NCBI GenBank assembly: GCA_020852055.1
Contig: JADZBP010000251.1
Coordinates: forward strand, 1 to 64,000
Source of the DNA: Candidatus Latescibacterota bacterium
Lineage (GTDB): Bacteria > Latescibacterota > UBA2968 > UBA8231
Direction of reading: 5' to 3'
Length of the DNA stretch: 64,000 bases
The translations under genes were made by a program, and so were the position numbers. A model generated the notes under the pieces. It was not told where the DNA came from. It searched no databases and saw nothing but the letters and a program-made list of their open reading frames with translations. The first letter of the stretch is position 1; the number at the start of each line of letters is the position of its first letter. Shown here piece by piece: positions 56,071-64,000 of this stretch.

Positions 56071-58161
56071 TCAGGCGCCCAGGGCCTGTAACACCCGGTC
56101 CGGGGTCATGGGCAACTGGCGCAGGCGCACCCCGATGGCGTTGTACACCGCGTTGGCGATGGCGGCGGCGGTGGGGATGGTGGGCGGCTCGCCGATGCCG
56201 ATCACCCCGCGCTCCGCTTCGTCGAAGAGGATCACCTCGATCTGGGGGACTTCGAGGGCGCCGGCGATCTTGTAGTTCTCGAAATCGGGGTTGACCATGG
56301 TGCCGGTGGTCGGGTCGAGCAGGCGCTCCTCGAAGAGGGCGTAGCTGAGGCCCTGGATCACCCCGCCGTTGATCTGACTCTCGGTGGTCAGCCGATCGAG
56401 GACCAGGCCGCAGTCGGCCACGGCCACCACCCGCAGCACCTGGATGCGGCCAGTGTCGGTGTCCACCTCCACCTCGGCGAACTGGCAGCCGGCCACCCCG
56501 GCGGAGGAGAGGCCCTCCACCCATTGGCCGCTGGCGCTGAGTACCTGGGTGCCCAGCAGGCCGCAGACCTCCTGCCAGGTGAGGCTCTGGTTGTTGCCGT
56601 ATATCCGGCCCCCGGAAAAAGACACCTGATCGGCGGCCACCCCCAGATGCGGGGCGGCGAGTTCGGCCACCTGCTGTCTGGCTTTCTCGGCGGTGTTCTT
56701 GACCGCCGGTGCCACCGAGGGGGCGGTGGTGCTGCCGCCCGAGCCGCCCGAGTAGGGATAGTCGCTGTCGCCGATGAGCGGGCGGATGGCGCTGAGGGGC
56801 AGGCCCAATTCCTCGGCGGCGATGGCGGCGACGATGGTGCGGGTGCCGGTGCCCAGGTCCTGGGTGCCGATGCGCAGCTCCACGGTGCCGTCGGCGAAGA
56901 CCTTGATCTCGGCGTGGCTGCCACCCCCGCCGGTGCCCCAGACACTGGCCCCCAGTCCCAGGCCGCGCTTGAGCGGTCCCTTGCCGCTGCCTGGCGCCTG
57001 GCGCCCGGTCCAGCCGATGCGCTCGGCGCCCAGGCGCCATTCCTGCTGGCGGGCCGGGTTGTTGTCGTGGCGCAGGCGGAATTCGAGCGGATCGATGCCC
57101 AGCTTCTCGGCCATCTCGTCCATGAGTTGTTCCATGGAGAAACAGCCCTGGGGACTGCCCGGGGCGCGGAAAGGCCGGGCCTCGCCCGCGTTGGTGTACA
57201 CATCCGCGTGGGTGTGTTTCCAGGCCGGCAAACTGCGGTACACGTAGGGCAGGGCCACCCCGGCGCCGCCGGCGATGCCGGCGCTGCCCCAGGTGGTGGC
57301 CGAGAAGGCCACCAGGGAGCCGTCGCGCTTGGCGCCCAACTTGAGCTGTTGTTTGCTGCTGGGGCGGTTGCCGGTGCTCAGATGCTCGTCGCGGCGCGAG
57401 AGCATGAGTTTGACCGGGGCCCCGGCCAGTTTGGCCAGGCGCGCGGCGATGGCGGTGTAGCGGCCGGCCCAGAGCTTGCTGCCAAAGCCGCCGCCCATGT
57501 GGTGGCAGATCACCCGCACCTGGTTGACGGGGATCTCCAGGGCCTGGGCCACGCCCTCGCGCACGCCATTGACGGCTTGGGTGGAATCGTAGATGGTGAG
57601 CTGATCCCCCTCCCACACCGCCACGCTGCCGTGGGTCTCCAGCGAGGAGTGGGTCTGGACCTGGGTGCGGTACTCGGCCTCGACGATCACCTCGGCGGCG
57701 GCAAAGCCGGCTTCCACGTCCCCCTCGCCGCTGGTCTTGGCCTCGGTGATATTGCTGCGCTCGGCGAATACCCGCGGGGCGCCATCCTCCATGGCCGAGT
57801 CGAGGTCGGCGACAAAGGGCCGCGCCTCGTATTCGACCTCGAAGAGTTCCAGGGCGTCGCGGGCCAGTTGCGGGGTGGTGGCCGCCACCGCCGCCACGTA
57901 CTCGCCGGCATAGCGGGCGGTGCCGGTGGGGTGGATGTCGGTGAGCACCGCCCGGACCCCGGGCAATTTGCGCACCTCACTGTCGTCGATGCGCAGCACC
58001 AGGGCCGCCGGGTGCGGGCAGGTCAGCAGGGCGCCGTAGAGCAGGCCCTCCAACTGGATATCGTAGGTGTACTTGGCCTGGCCGCTGACCTTGAGCGGGG
58101 CCTCGACGCGGGGCTGGCGCTGGCTGAGCACCTGCATTTCACCAAGGGGTTTCCAGGCCAT
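56071..58161 (-). CDS. Xanthine dehydrogenase family molybdopterin-binding subunit (CoxL/XdhA-like)
   Basis: 696 aa; 'YTYDIQLEGLLYGALLTCPHPAALV', 'GGGFGSKLWAGRYTAIAARLAKLAGAPVKLMLSRRDEHLS', 'AFRAPGSPQGCFSMEQLMDEMAEKLGIDPLEFRLRH'. Confidence 0.93.
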   Translation of the reverse strand: MAWKPLGEMQVLSQRQPRVEAPLKVSGQAKYTYDIQLEGLLYGALLTCPHPAALVLRIDDSEVRKLPGVRAVLTDIHPTGTARYAGEYVAAVAATTPQLARDALELFEVEYEARPFVADLDSAMEDGAPRVFAERSNITEAKTSGEGDVEAGFAAAEVIVEAEYRTQVQTHSSLETHGSVAVWEGDQLTIYDSTQAVNGVREGVAQALEIPVNQVRVICHHMGGGFGSKLWAGRYTAIAARLAKLAGAPVKLMLSRRDEHLSTGNRPSSKQQLKLGAKRDGSLVAFSATTWGSAGIAGGAGVALPYVYRSLPAWKHTHADVYTNAGEARPFRAPGSPQGCFSMEQLMDEMAEKLGIDPLEFRLRHDNNPARQQEWRLGAERIGWTGRQAPGSGKGPLKRGLGLGASVWGTGGGGSHAEIKVFADGTVELRIGTQDLGTGTRTIVAAIAAEELGLPLSAIRPLIGDSDYPYSGGSGGSTTAPSVAPAVKNTAEKARQQVAELAAPHLGVAADQVSFSGGRIYGNNQSLTWQEVCGLLGTQVLSASGQWVEGLSSAGVAGCQFAEVEVDTDTGRIQVLRVVAVADCGLVLDRLTTESQINGGVIQGLSYALFEERLLDPTTGTMVNPDFENYKIAGALEVPQIEVILFDEAERGVIGIGEPPTIPTAAAIANAVYNAIGVRLRQLPMTPDRVLQALGA

Positions 58162-58164
58162 GGC

Positions 58165-58788
58165 TCAGCCTCCTCCCTTGAGGCGGCGGGCGGCGTCCTC
58201 GACCGCGGCAAAGACCTTGGGATAGGTGCCGCAGCGGCAGAGGTTGCCCGAGACCCCGAGGCGGATCTGCTCCGGGGTGGGATCGGGGGTTTGGCGCAGC
58301 AGGGCGGTGGAGGCCATCACCAGGCCGGGGGTGCAGAAACCGCACATCAGCCCGTCGTGGTCCACAAAGGCCTGCTGTACTGGCGAGAGCTGGTCGCCCT
58401 GGGCCAGGCCCTCGACGGTGGTGATCTCGTGCCCGCGGGCGTCGAGGGCCAGGATCATACAGGCCAGCACCGCCTCGCCGTCCAACAGCACGGTGCAGGC
58501 CCCGCACTGGCCCCGGTCGCAGACCTCCTTGGAGCCGGTCAGGCCCAACTGGTCGCGCAGGGCCGCCAGCAGGGTGGTGCGCGGCTCGACGTTCACCTGG
58601 CGGGCAGCGCCGTTGATTTTGAGCTGGATGGCCTGCGGGCCCTTGAGCGGTTCCGGGCCGGCGGCTGCCGCCACCTGGGCGCCGATCAGGCCCTCGTTGA
58701 GCGCCGCGCCGCCGAGCAGGCCACCGCCTACCCCTTTGAGAAACCCCCGCCGCGAAATGCCGGCTGCCGGGTCCTGTTCGTCTGCCAT
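58165..58788 (-). CDS. (2Fe-2S)-binding subunit (CoxS/XdhC-like) with N-terminal twin-arginine signal
   Basis: ATG at 58788; 'SRRGFLKGVGGGLLGGAALN' Tat-like; 'CDRGQCGACTVLLDGEAVLACM', 'CGFCTPGLVMASTALL', 'GNLCRCGTYPKV'. Confidence 0.92.
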   Translation of the reverse strand: MADEQDPAAGISRRGFLKGVGGGLLGGAALNEGLIGAQVAAAAGPEPLKGPQAIQLKINGAARQVNVEPRTTLLAALRDQLGLTGSKEVCDRGQCGACTVLLDGEAVLACMILALDARGHEITTVEGLAQGDQLSPVQQAFVDHDGLMCGFCTPGLVMASTALLRQTPDPTPEQIRLGVSGNLCRCGTYPKVFAAVEDAARRLKGGG

Positions 58789-58805
58789 AGTGCTTCCTCC
58801 GTGCT

Positions 58806-59903
58806 TCAGGCCGGGATCAACTTCAGGCACACCGGGGCCGGCGCCTGGGCGCTGTGGCCGGTGGGGCTGAGGCGGCCGCTCTGAGGGTCGATGCGGAAGA
58901 CGACGATGTTGTCGGTGGACTGGTTGGCGGCCAGCAGGAAGGCCCCGGTCGGGTCGATGGCGAAGTTGCGCGGGGTTTTGCCCTGGGTGGACTCGTGGCC
59001 CACCACGGTGACCTGGCCGGTGCCCTGGTCGATGGCGCCGATGACGATGCTGTCGTGGCCGCGGTTGGAGCCGTAGACGAATTTGCCCGAGGGGTGCACG
59101 TGTACATCGGCGGTGTGGCTGGTGCCGCCAAAATCGGCGGGCAGGGTGGGCACGGTGTTGAGCAGGGTCAGCGCCCCGCGCCCGGCGTCGTAGGCATAGG
59201 CCGAGAGGGTGTTGCCGATCTCGTTGATCAGGTAGGCCCAGCGGCCATTGGGGTGGAAGTCGAAGTGGCGCGGGCCGGCTCCCGGAGCGGTGCGGGTATG
59301 GGGCGCGTCGTTGGGGACCAGTTTGCCGCGCTCCAGGTCGAGTTTGTAGGCCACCACCTGGTCGAGCCCCAGATCGGGGGCGAAGGCAAAGCGGTTGTCC
59401 GGGGCGACCATGATGGAATGGGCGTGTGGACCTTCCTGGCGCTGGGGGTTGGCGCTGGAGCCCTGGTGCTGGACAAAGTCGGAGGCCTCACCCAGGCTGC
59501 CGTCGGTGCGGATGGGCAGCATAACCACGCTGCCGCTCAGATAGTTGGCGGCCAGCACATAGCGGCCGCTGGTGTCCACGCTCAGGTGGCAGGGCCAGGT
59601 GCCGATGGCGGCCTGGCTGTTGAGGTGGGCCAGGGCGCCGGTGGTCCGGTCGCGCATATAGGCGTGTACTGCGCCGCTCTCCTTGCCTTGGTAGTCGAGG
59701 ATCTCGCTGACGGCGTAGAGGAACCCGCCGTTGGGGTGCAGGGCCAGAAAGGAGGGGTTCTGGGCGCCGCCGGCCGCACTGAGCCGCTCGAGGGCGCCGG
59801 TTTCGGCGTCAAAGCGGAAGACGAAGATGCCCTCGTCGCGGTGGGTGGGCGGGGAGCCGGTCTGGGTATAAGTACCCGCGTACATCAGATAATTCCTAGC
59901 CAT
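58806..59903 (-). CDS. Lactonase family protein (6-phosphogluconolactonase-like beta-propeller)
   Basis: ATG at 59903 (MARNYLMYAGTYTQ); 'PNRFAFAPDLGLDQVVAYKLD'-type repeats, 'PRHFDFHPNGRWAYLINEIGNTLSAYAYD', 'GKTPRNFAIDPTGAFLLAANQSTDNIVVFRID'. Confidence 0.9.
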   Translation of the reverse strand: MARNYLMYAGTYTQTGSPPTHRDEGIFVFRFDAETGALERLSAAGGAQNPSFLALHPNGGFLYAVSEILDYQGKESGAVHAYMRDRTTGALAHLNSQAAIGTWPCHLSVDTSGRYVLAANYLSGSVVMLPIRTDGSLGEASDFVQHQGSSANPQRQEGPHAHSIMVAPDNRFAFAPDLGLDQVVAYKLDLERGKLVPNDAPHTRTAPGAGPRHFDFHPNGRWAYLINEIGNTLSAYAYDAGRGALTLLNTVPTLPADFGGTSHTADVHVHPSGKFVYGSNRGHDSIVIGAIDQGTGQVTVVGHESTQGKTPRNFAIDPTGAFLLAANQSTDNIVVFRIDPQSGRLSPTGHSAQAPAPVCLKLIPA

Positions 59904-59979
59904 CGCGCTCGCTCTCCTGGTGGGGGATTCTGCAATGAACCTACAAAATAGCTCAAGCCCTTTCCCGCAGCCAGAGGGC

Positions 59980-60018
59980 AAAAAAAGAGCCCGCTGCCTC
60001 CATGGTGCGGCAGCGGGC
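59980..60018 (-). terminator. Rho-independent terminator for the 60041-60241 gene
   Basis: 10-bp stem GCCCGCTGCC / GGCAGCGGGC; on the minus strand it is followed within 2 nt by TTTTTTT. Confidence 0.85.
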
Positions 60019-60040
60019 GGGAACCGGGGGGCGGGTGGGT

Positions 60041-60241
60041 TCAGGGGTTCAGTTCGTCCCCGGGGGAGGGCTTCTGCCCCTGCCAGCGCCGGCGCCGGCG
60101 GGCCTGCGGGGTCTGGATGCCGTATTGCCGGCACAAGCGGCCAAAGCTGCCGGCGGCGATGCCCAGGGCCTGGCCTGCCTCCTTGTTGCTGACATACAAC
60201 CGGGCCGCCCGTTCGACGCGGCTCGGATCTACCTTTTCCAT
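60041..60241 (-). CDS. Small helix-turn-helix protein (Fis/ActR-like fold)
   Basis: 66 aa MEKVDPSRVERAARLYVSNKEAGQALGIAAGSFGRLCRQYGIQTPQARRRRRWQGQ; HTH-like region; own terminator. Confidence 0.65.
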   Translation of the reverse strand: MEKVDPSRVERAARLYVSNKEAGQALGIAAGSFGRLCRQYGIQTPQARRRRRWQGQKPSPGDELNP

Positions 60242-60262
60242 AGCGCCTCCTCTGGGTTGGGA

Positions 60263-60280
60263 GGTTCGCTTTAGCGAACC
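60263..60280. promoter_or_regulatory. Palindromic operator-like site GGTTCGCT-TT-AGCGAACC
   Basis: Perfect 8-bp arms, 2-nt spacer, in the divergent intergenic region between the HTH and XRE genes; half-site recurs at 60331-60337 and 60350-60356. Confidence 0.7.
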
Positions 60281-60352
60281 AATTTTACTGAATATATCCG
60301 ATGGGGAATACACCGGCAAGGTCTTTCTTCGCGAACCGGCAAGGTTTTTGGT

Positions 60353-60381
60353 TTGCGATTGGCCAAAAGCTGGTGTATCTT
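60353..60381 (+). promoter_or_regulatory. Putative promoter of the XRE-ImmA operon
   Basis: TTGCGA (60353-60358), 17-bp spacer, TATCTT (60376-60381); -35 overlaps operator half-site GGTTTGC. Confidence 0.5.
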
Positions 60382-60415
60382 CCCCAATAAGACGGTATCG
60401 ACGAGGAAAAAGACG

Positions 60416-60829
60416 ATGGAAATTGGCGATTATATCAAAAAATACCGAGAATTGCGCGGCTACACCCTGCCGGATCTGGCGGCCAGGGCCGGGGTCTCAA
60501 AGGCCTTCCTGTGGGAGATCGAGAGCGGCAAGAGCCGGCGACCCGGCGCCGAGGTGTTGTTCCGGATCGCCGAAGCCCTCGGGGTCACCATTGCCCAGTT
60601 GATGGGCCGCCCGCCCGAGCGCGAGGTCCAGAACCTGATCGAGCCGGAGATCAACGCCGGCCTGCGGGCCTTCATCAACGAGCGCAAGATTCAGGGCCGC
60701 GCCCTCGAACCCGAGGAGATCAAATCCCTCTCCTTCGTGCAGTTGAAAGGCGGCCGGCCCACCACCAAGGAGCAGTGGGCGCTGGTGTACGGCATGCTGC
60801 GCGAGATCACCGGGGAAGCGCGTGGCTGA
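60416..60829 (+). CDS. XRE-family transcriptional regulator
   Basis: ATG at 60416; 'IGDYIKKYRELRGYTLPDLAARAGVSKAFLWEIESGKSRRPGAEVLFRIAEALGVTIAQLMG'. Confidence 0.92.
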   Translation: MEIGDYIKKYRELRGYTLPDLAARAGVSKAFLWEIESGKSRRPGAEVLFRIAEALGVTIAQLMGRPPEREVQNLIEPEINAGLRAFINERKIQGRALEPEEIKSLSFVQLKGGRPTTKEQWALVYGMLREITGEARG

Positions 60830-61703
60830 GGTCTCCCTCGAAGAGAGCGTGCGCCAGCGGGCGCGGGCCAAACTCGCCGAGGCCGATGAGTTGCTGCGCG
60901 CCATCGACGAGGGCTGGGCGCCGCCGCCTTTCGACCCGCTGCTGGTGGCCCGGGCCCTGGGTATCCGCTGCGCGCCGGTGGCCGAGCCCTGGCTGGAAGA
61001 CGCGATGATCTTTGTGCAAGAGGGGCGGCCCACCATCCTCTACCGCGCGGGCCGGCCGCCGGCGCGCACCTCCTTCGACATCTTCCACGAGATCGCCCAC
61101 ACCCTCTTCCCCGATTACCTGAGCAACCCGCGCTACCGCCATCCCCGGCGGCCCCGGCTCTTCGAACCCGAGGGCCGGCTCGAGTACCTGTGCGACCTGG
61201 CCGCCACCGAATTCCTGCTGCCCATGGACCTCTTTGGTGCCGACCTGGCGGCCGGTGGTTTCGGGGCGGGCCGTGCCGAAGCCCTGGCTGCCCGCTACGG
61301 TGCCTCATTGGAGGCGGTGTGTCTGCGCATGGTGGAGACCGACCTGGAGCCCTGCGCCCTGGTGCTGGTTGAACCGCGGCGCCAGCTCAAACGGGGGCAG
61401 TGGCGGGAGCTGGAGCGCTGGATGGGGCTGCCCCAGCCAGAGGGCCAGCGGCTGCGGGCCACCTACGCGGTGCTCAGCGAGGGCTTCCGCCGGCAGGGTC
61501 TCACCTTTCCCACCTGTCTGGCCCTGGGCCAGCGCAACTGCCTCGACCTGGCCGCCCGCAGCCGCAAACTGGCCGCCGGCCAGGAGCGCCTGGATCTGGG
61601 GCAGGGCCGGTCGCGGGAATTCCACGTCGAAGCCCTGCCGCTTACCACCCACCCCAGCCGGCGCGGCCGCGTGCCGGTGCTGGCCTTCTTTTACCCTCGT
61701 TAG
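60822..61703 (+). CDS. ImmA/IrrE family metallo-endopeptidase
   Basis: GTG start at 60822 overlapping the XRE stop; 'SFDIFHEIAHTLFPDYL...CDLAATEFLLPMDLF'. Confidence 0.92.
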   Translation: MAEVSLEESVRQRARAKLAEADELLRAIDEGWAPPPFDPLLVARALGIRCAPVAEPWLEDAMIFVQEGRPTILYRAGRPPARTSFDIFHEIAHTLFPDYLSNPRYRHPRRPRLFEPEGRLEYLCDLAATEFLLPMDLFGADLAAGGFGAGRAEALAARYGASLEAVCLRMVETDLEPCALVLVEPRRQLKRGQWRELERWMGLPQPEGQRLRATYAVLSEGFRRQGLTFPTCLALGQRNCLDLAARSRKLAAGQERLDLGQGRSREFHVEALPLTTHPSRRGRVPVLAFFYPR

Positions 61704-64000
61704 ATCCCCAACCAGTAGTTGAGCCGCACGAGGAAGAGGTTGTTGCCCTCGTCGGTGAAGCTGTCCTGCACCCCGGACAGGGGCCGCAGTTCCGGGTCCA
61801 CGGCTTCGTCCAGGTCGGCGCGGCGCGACTGCGACCAGACCAGGAAGAGGGCGCTGCCGGGCCGGTACTCCCAGCGCAGCACCATATTGCCCCGCAGCGA
61901 GCGCTGCGAGAAATCCGGGTTGTCGCTCAGGCCGGCGTACGGGGTGAAGTCGTAGGATTCGGGGCGGGCCAGCTCCTTGAGGTCGCGATAATCGCCGGTG
62001 GCCACGAAGGACTGCACGTAGGTCTGGAGGGTGAGGGTGGGCGAGAAGGCCACGTTCAGGCGGGTGGTCAGGTCGAAGGTGCGGCTCTCCAGTTGCCCGA
62101 ACACGAAGTGGTCGCTGCGGCCGTCTCTGTTGTCGTCGACGTTGGTGATCCACTGGGCAAAGCTGGACTGGGACTGGTACGAGGGGGACAGCTCCAGTTG
62201 AACATTGGGCCGGGGCCGGGCGTTGAGGCTGAACTTGATCTTCCAGTTGCCACCCCGGTCCCCGTCCACCACTTCCCCTGAAGGGTAGAATCCCAGGCTG
62301 AGTTTCTTGCGGCGGTCGGTGTCCAGATTGGCCCAGTACCAGAAGCGGGCCGGGGTGTCCATCAGCGGGCCGCCCCGGGTCGCCAGGTCGTCCTGGGCCT
62401 CGAACTCGCGGCTGAGGCCCACCTGGACGTACCAGTAATTCTTCAGATCGTGCCAGGTGTTGAAGTTCACCCCCTGCCGCAGCTTCGCCTGGTCGTAGTT
62501 CCAGTGGGTCCAGGCATTGAGGTTGAACCCCGACTTGCGGGCCAGGGCCCAGGGGTGCTGGATCTGGGCGTAGACATGCCCGCCGGTCTGGATCCAGTCG
62601 GCGCGGTCCATGTAGCCCAGGTCATTGACCTCGAAACCGGGGGAGCGGGCGTCGAAGTAGGCCTGGCCGCCGAAATGGCCGGAAAACTTGTAGAAATAGG
62701 CCGTGCCTTCGTAGCCCTTGCTCGGGTTGAGGCCGGTGCCGGCCCGGCTGCCGGCCAGGCGGGTATAGAGGCCGTAGGCGTTCTGGCGCCATTTGAGATG
62801 GCTGTCCACGCCGCCCACATAGACCGGCCGGAAACCTTCTCCATTCACCGCCGTGAGGGTTGCCCCCACCGAGGAGTTGGTGCCCAGGTCCTGCTGCACC
62901 CGTCCGACCAGGGTATTGGTCAGCGGTTCGAGCCGGTGCCGGTGCCGCCCCCCGGTTTGCGGGTCCTCGACCAGGGCGTACTCGCTGGCCGTCACCGCGT
63001 CGAGGATGCCGAAGGAGGTGCGGGAGGCGGTCTTACCCGAGAACTTGCCCGCCCCCAGGATGGTGGTGGCCTCGGGCTGGTGCAGGACCTGGCTGTCGCC
63101 GGGCGGCGCAAAACGGCCCGGCTGTCTGCCGATGCGCCGGGAGTAGAAGAGCTGGGCCGGGCTGTTGATGCCGGCGATATCCGGCTGCGGGGAGCTGAAC
63201 AGGGCGTTGCTCTCGACGAAGAAAGGACGGCGCTCCTCGTAGAAGGTTTCGAAGACACTGAGGTTGAGTACCGCCGGATCGGCCTCGACCTGGCCGAAAT
63301 CCGGGTTGACGGTGGCGTTGAGGGAGAGGTTGGAGGCCAGGCCGTAGCGCAGGTCCAGGCCCGCCGAGGAGAGCCAGTCCTGATGGCCCGACGCCCAGGA
63401 GGAGCGGCCCAGGACAAAGGGGAGGACCTCCAGGTGGGTGGGGGGCCGGATGCCGCTGATGCCTTCGAGGTGTCCGAAGCGCGAAACCCAGCCGCTGACG
63501 CCCTGGGGGGTCATGACCCAGTCGTCGCGCTCCTCCTTGCGGTTGATGATCCGCAGCACGTTCACGCCCCAGGTATAGCGGTCCTGGTAGCTGAAGCGCA
63601 GCACGTGATAGGGAATCCTGTACTCGGCGCTCCAGCCCTGCCCGTCGCGGGAAGCCTTGCCCTCCCAGACCCCGTCCCAGGTGATATCCTCCGAGGTGTC
63701 GTTGTAGAGGATGCCGTCGATGAGGCAGCCCGAGGGGCTGATCGAGAAGAAGTATCCGGTCTGGTGGTCGTGGTGCGGATCGAGGTTGACCGAGACCCGG
63801 TCGGTCTCGAAGTACTGGTCGCGCCGGACCAGGGGGGCGGTGATCTTGTCGGGCTCGCGGTCGTAGCAGCGGGCCCCGATGTAGAGGGCCTCCTCGTCGT
63901 AGGCGATCTGCACGGCGGTGCGCTCGGTGGCCGGCTTGCCTTCGTCGGGGTCCTTCTGGACGAAGTCGGTGGCGATGGGGGCCGTCTGCCAGATCGGGTC
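61700..64000 (-). CDS. Outer-membrane DUF5916-like protein with N-terminal CBM9-like domain (5' end outside window)
   Basis: Frame is open to base 64000 (DPIWQTAPIATDFVQKDPDEGKPATERTAVQIAYDEEALYIGARCYD...), so the listed start (GTG at 63913) is not the true start; 'PYHVLRFSYQDRYTWGVNVLRIINRKEERDDWV', 'NATVNPDFGQVEADPAVLNLSVFETFYEERRPFFVE'; beta-barrel-rich C-terminus. Confidence 0.88.
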   Translation of the reverse strand, partial: DPIWQTAPIATDFVQKDPDEGKPATERTAVQIAYDEEALYIGARCYDREPDKITAPLVRRDQYFETDRVSVNLDPHHDHQTGYFFSISPSGCLIDGILYNDTSEDITWDGVWEGKASRDGQGWSAEYRIPYHVLRFSYQDRYTWGVNVLRIINRKEERDDWVMTPQGVSGWVSRFGHLEGISGIRPPTHLEVLPFVLGRSSWASGHQDWLSSAGLDLRYGLASNLSLNATVNPDFGQVEADPAVLNLSVFETFYEERRPFFVESNALFSSPQPDIAGINSPAQLFYSRRIGRQPGRFAPPGDSQVLHQPEATTILGAGKFSGKTASRTSFGILDAVTASEYALVEDPQTGGRHRHRLEPLTNTLVGRVQQDLGTNSSVGATLTAVNGEGFRPVYVGGVDSHLKWRQNAYGLYTRLAGSRAGTGLNPSKGYEGTAYFYKFSGHFGGQAYFDARSPGFEVNDLGYMDRADWIQTGGHVYAQIQHPWALARKSGFNLNAWTHWNYDQAKLRQGVNFNTWHDLKNYWYVQVGLSREFEAQDDLATRGGPLMDTPARFWYWANLDTDRRKKLSLGFYPSGEVVDGDRGGNWKIKFSLNARPRPNVQLELSPSYQSQSSFAQWITNVDDNRDGRSDHFVFGQLESRTFDLTTRLNVAFSPTLTLQTYVQSFVATGDYRDLKELARPESYDFTPYAGLSDNPDFSQRSLRGNMVLRWEYRPGSALFLVWSQSRRADLDEAVDPELRPLSGVQDSFTDEGNNLFLVRLNYWLGI

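Noticed and set aside
56524-58884. 786-aa plus-strand ORF
   Set aside because: Antisense to the xanthine dehydrogenase operon genes; artefactual composition.
60416-61703. XRE + ImmA/IrrE pair as evidence of an integrated prophage or ICE
   Set aside because: No integrase, att repeats, phage or conjugation genes nearby; it may be a chromosomal regulator/protease or toxin-antitoxin-like pair.
1-64000. CRISPR arrays, tRNA/rRNA genes, IS elements
   Set aside because: None recognised on reading both strands; no regularly spaced repeats, cloverleaf-like sequence or transposase motifs identified (a tRNAscan-SE / minced / ISfinder run would be decisive).

Overview
The window is about 64 kb of GC-rich bacterial chromosome with dense genes, many overlapping ATGA/GTGA start-stop junctions and long spurious antisense ORFs. 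The gene content resembles the Latescibacterota/KSB1/FCB-type uncultured bacteria: FlgD-like 'YPNPFNP' C-terminal domains, several phytanoyl-CoA dioxygenase (PhyH) genes, BNR sialidase-like genes and a DUF5916-like outer-membrane protein. That lineage assignment is inference only. Main blocks: (1) two very large secreted multidomain proteins with FlgD-type tails (beta-helix/LamG, and M6 protease/WD40); (2) a purM-PhyH-phosphatase-GNAT-nucleoside hydrolase minus-strand block; (3) two paralogous sensor kinases in tandem, followed by small membrane coiled-coil ORFs; (4) a FAH-MFS-MFS-PhyH-RraA operon; (5) a catabolic island with a DapA-like protein, an Na+/solute symporter plus an unlisted 51-aa membrane ORF, sialidases, dehydrogenases and a complete Opp/Dpp-type ABC transporter; this transporter is followed by a duplicated [substrate-binding lipoprotein + sialidase] unit whose second binding-protein gene carries one in-frame amber codon; (6) an exported xanthine-dehydrogenase-like Mo/FeS/FAD operon; (7) an XRE + ImmA/IrrE pair with repeated operator-like GGTTCGC/GCGAACC sites. 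No tRNA, rRNA, CRISPR array, transposase or phage gene was recognised. The most unusual items are the amber-interrupted duplicated binding protein, the PhyH-HEAT fusion, the membrane coiled-coil ORF set behind the sensor kinases, and the operator architecture of the XRE/ImmA locus.
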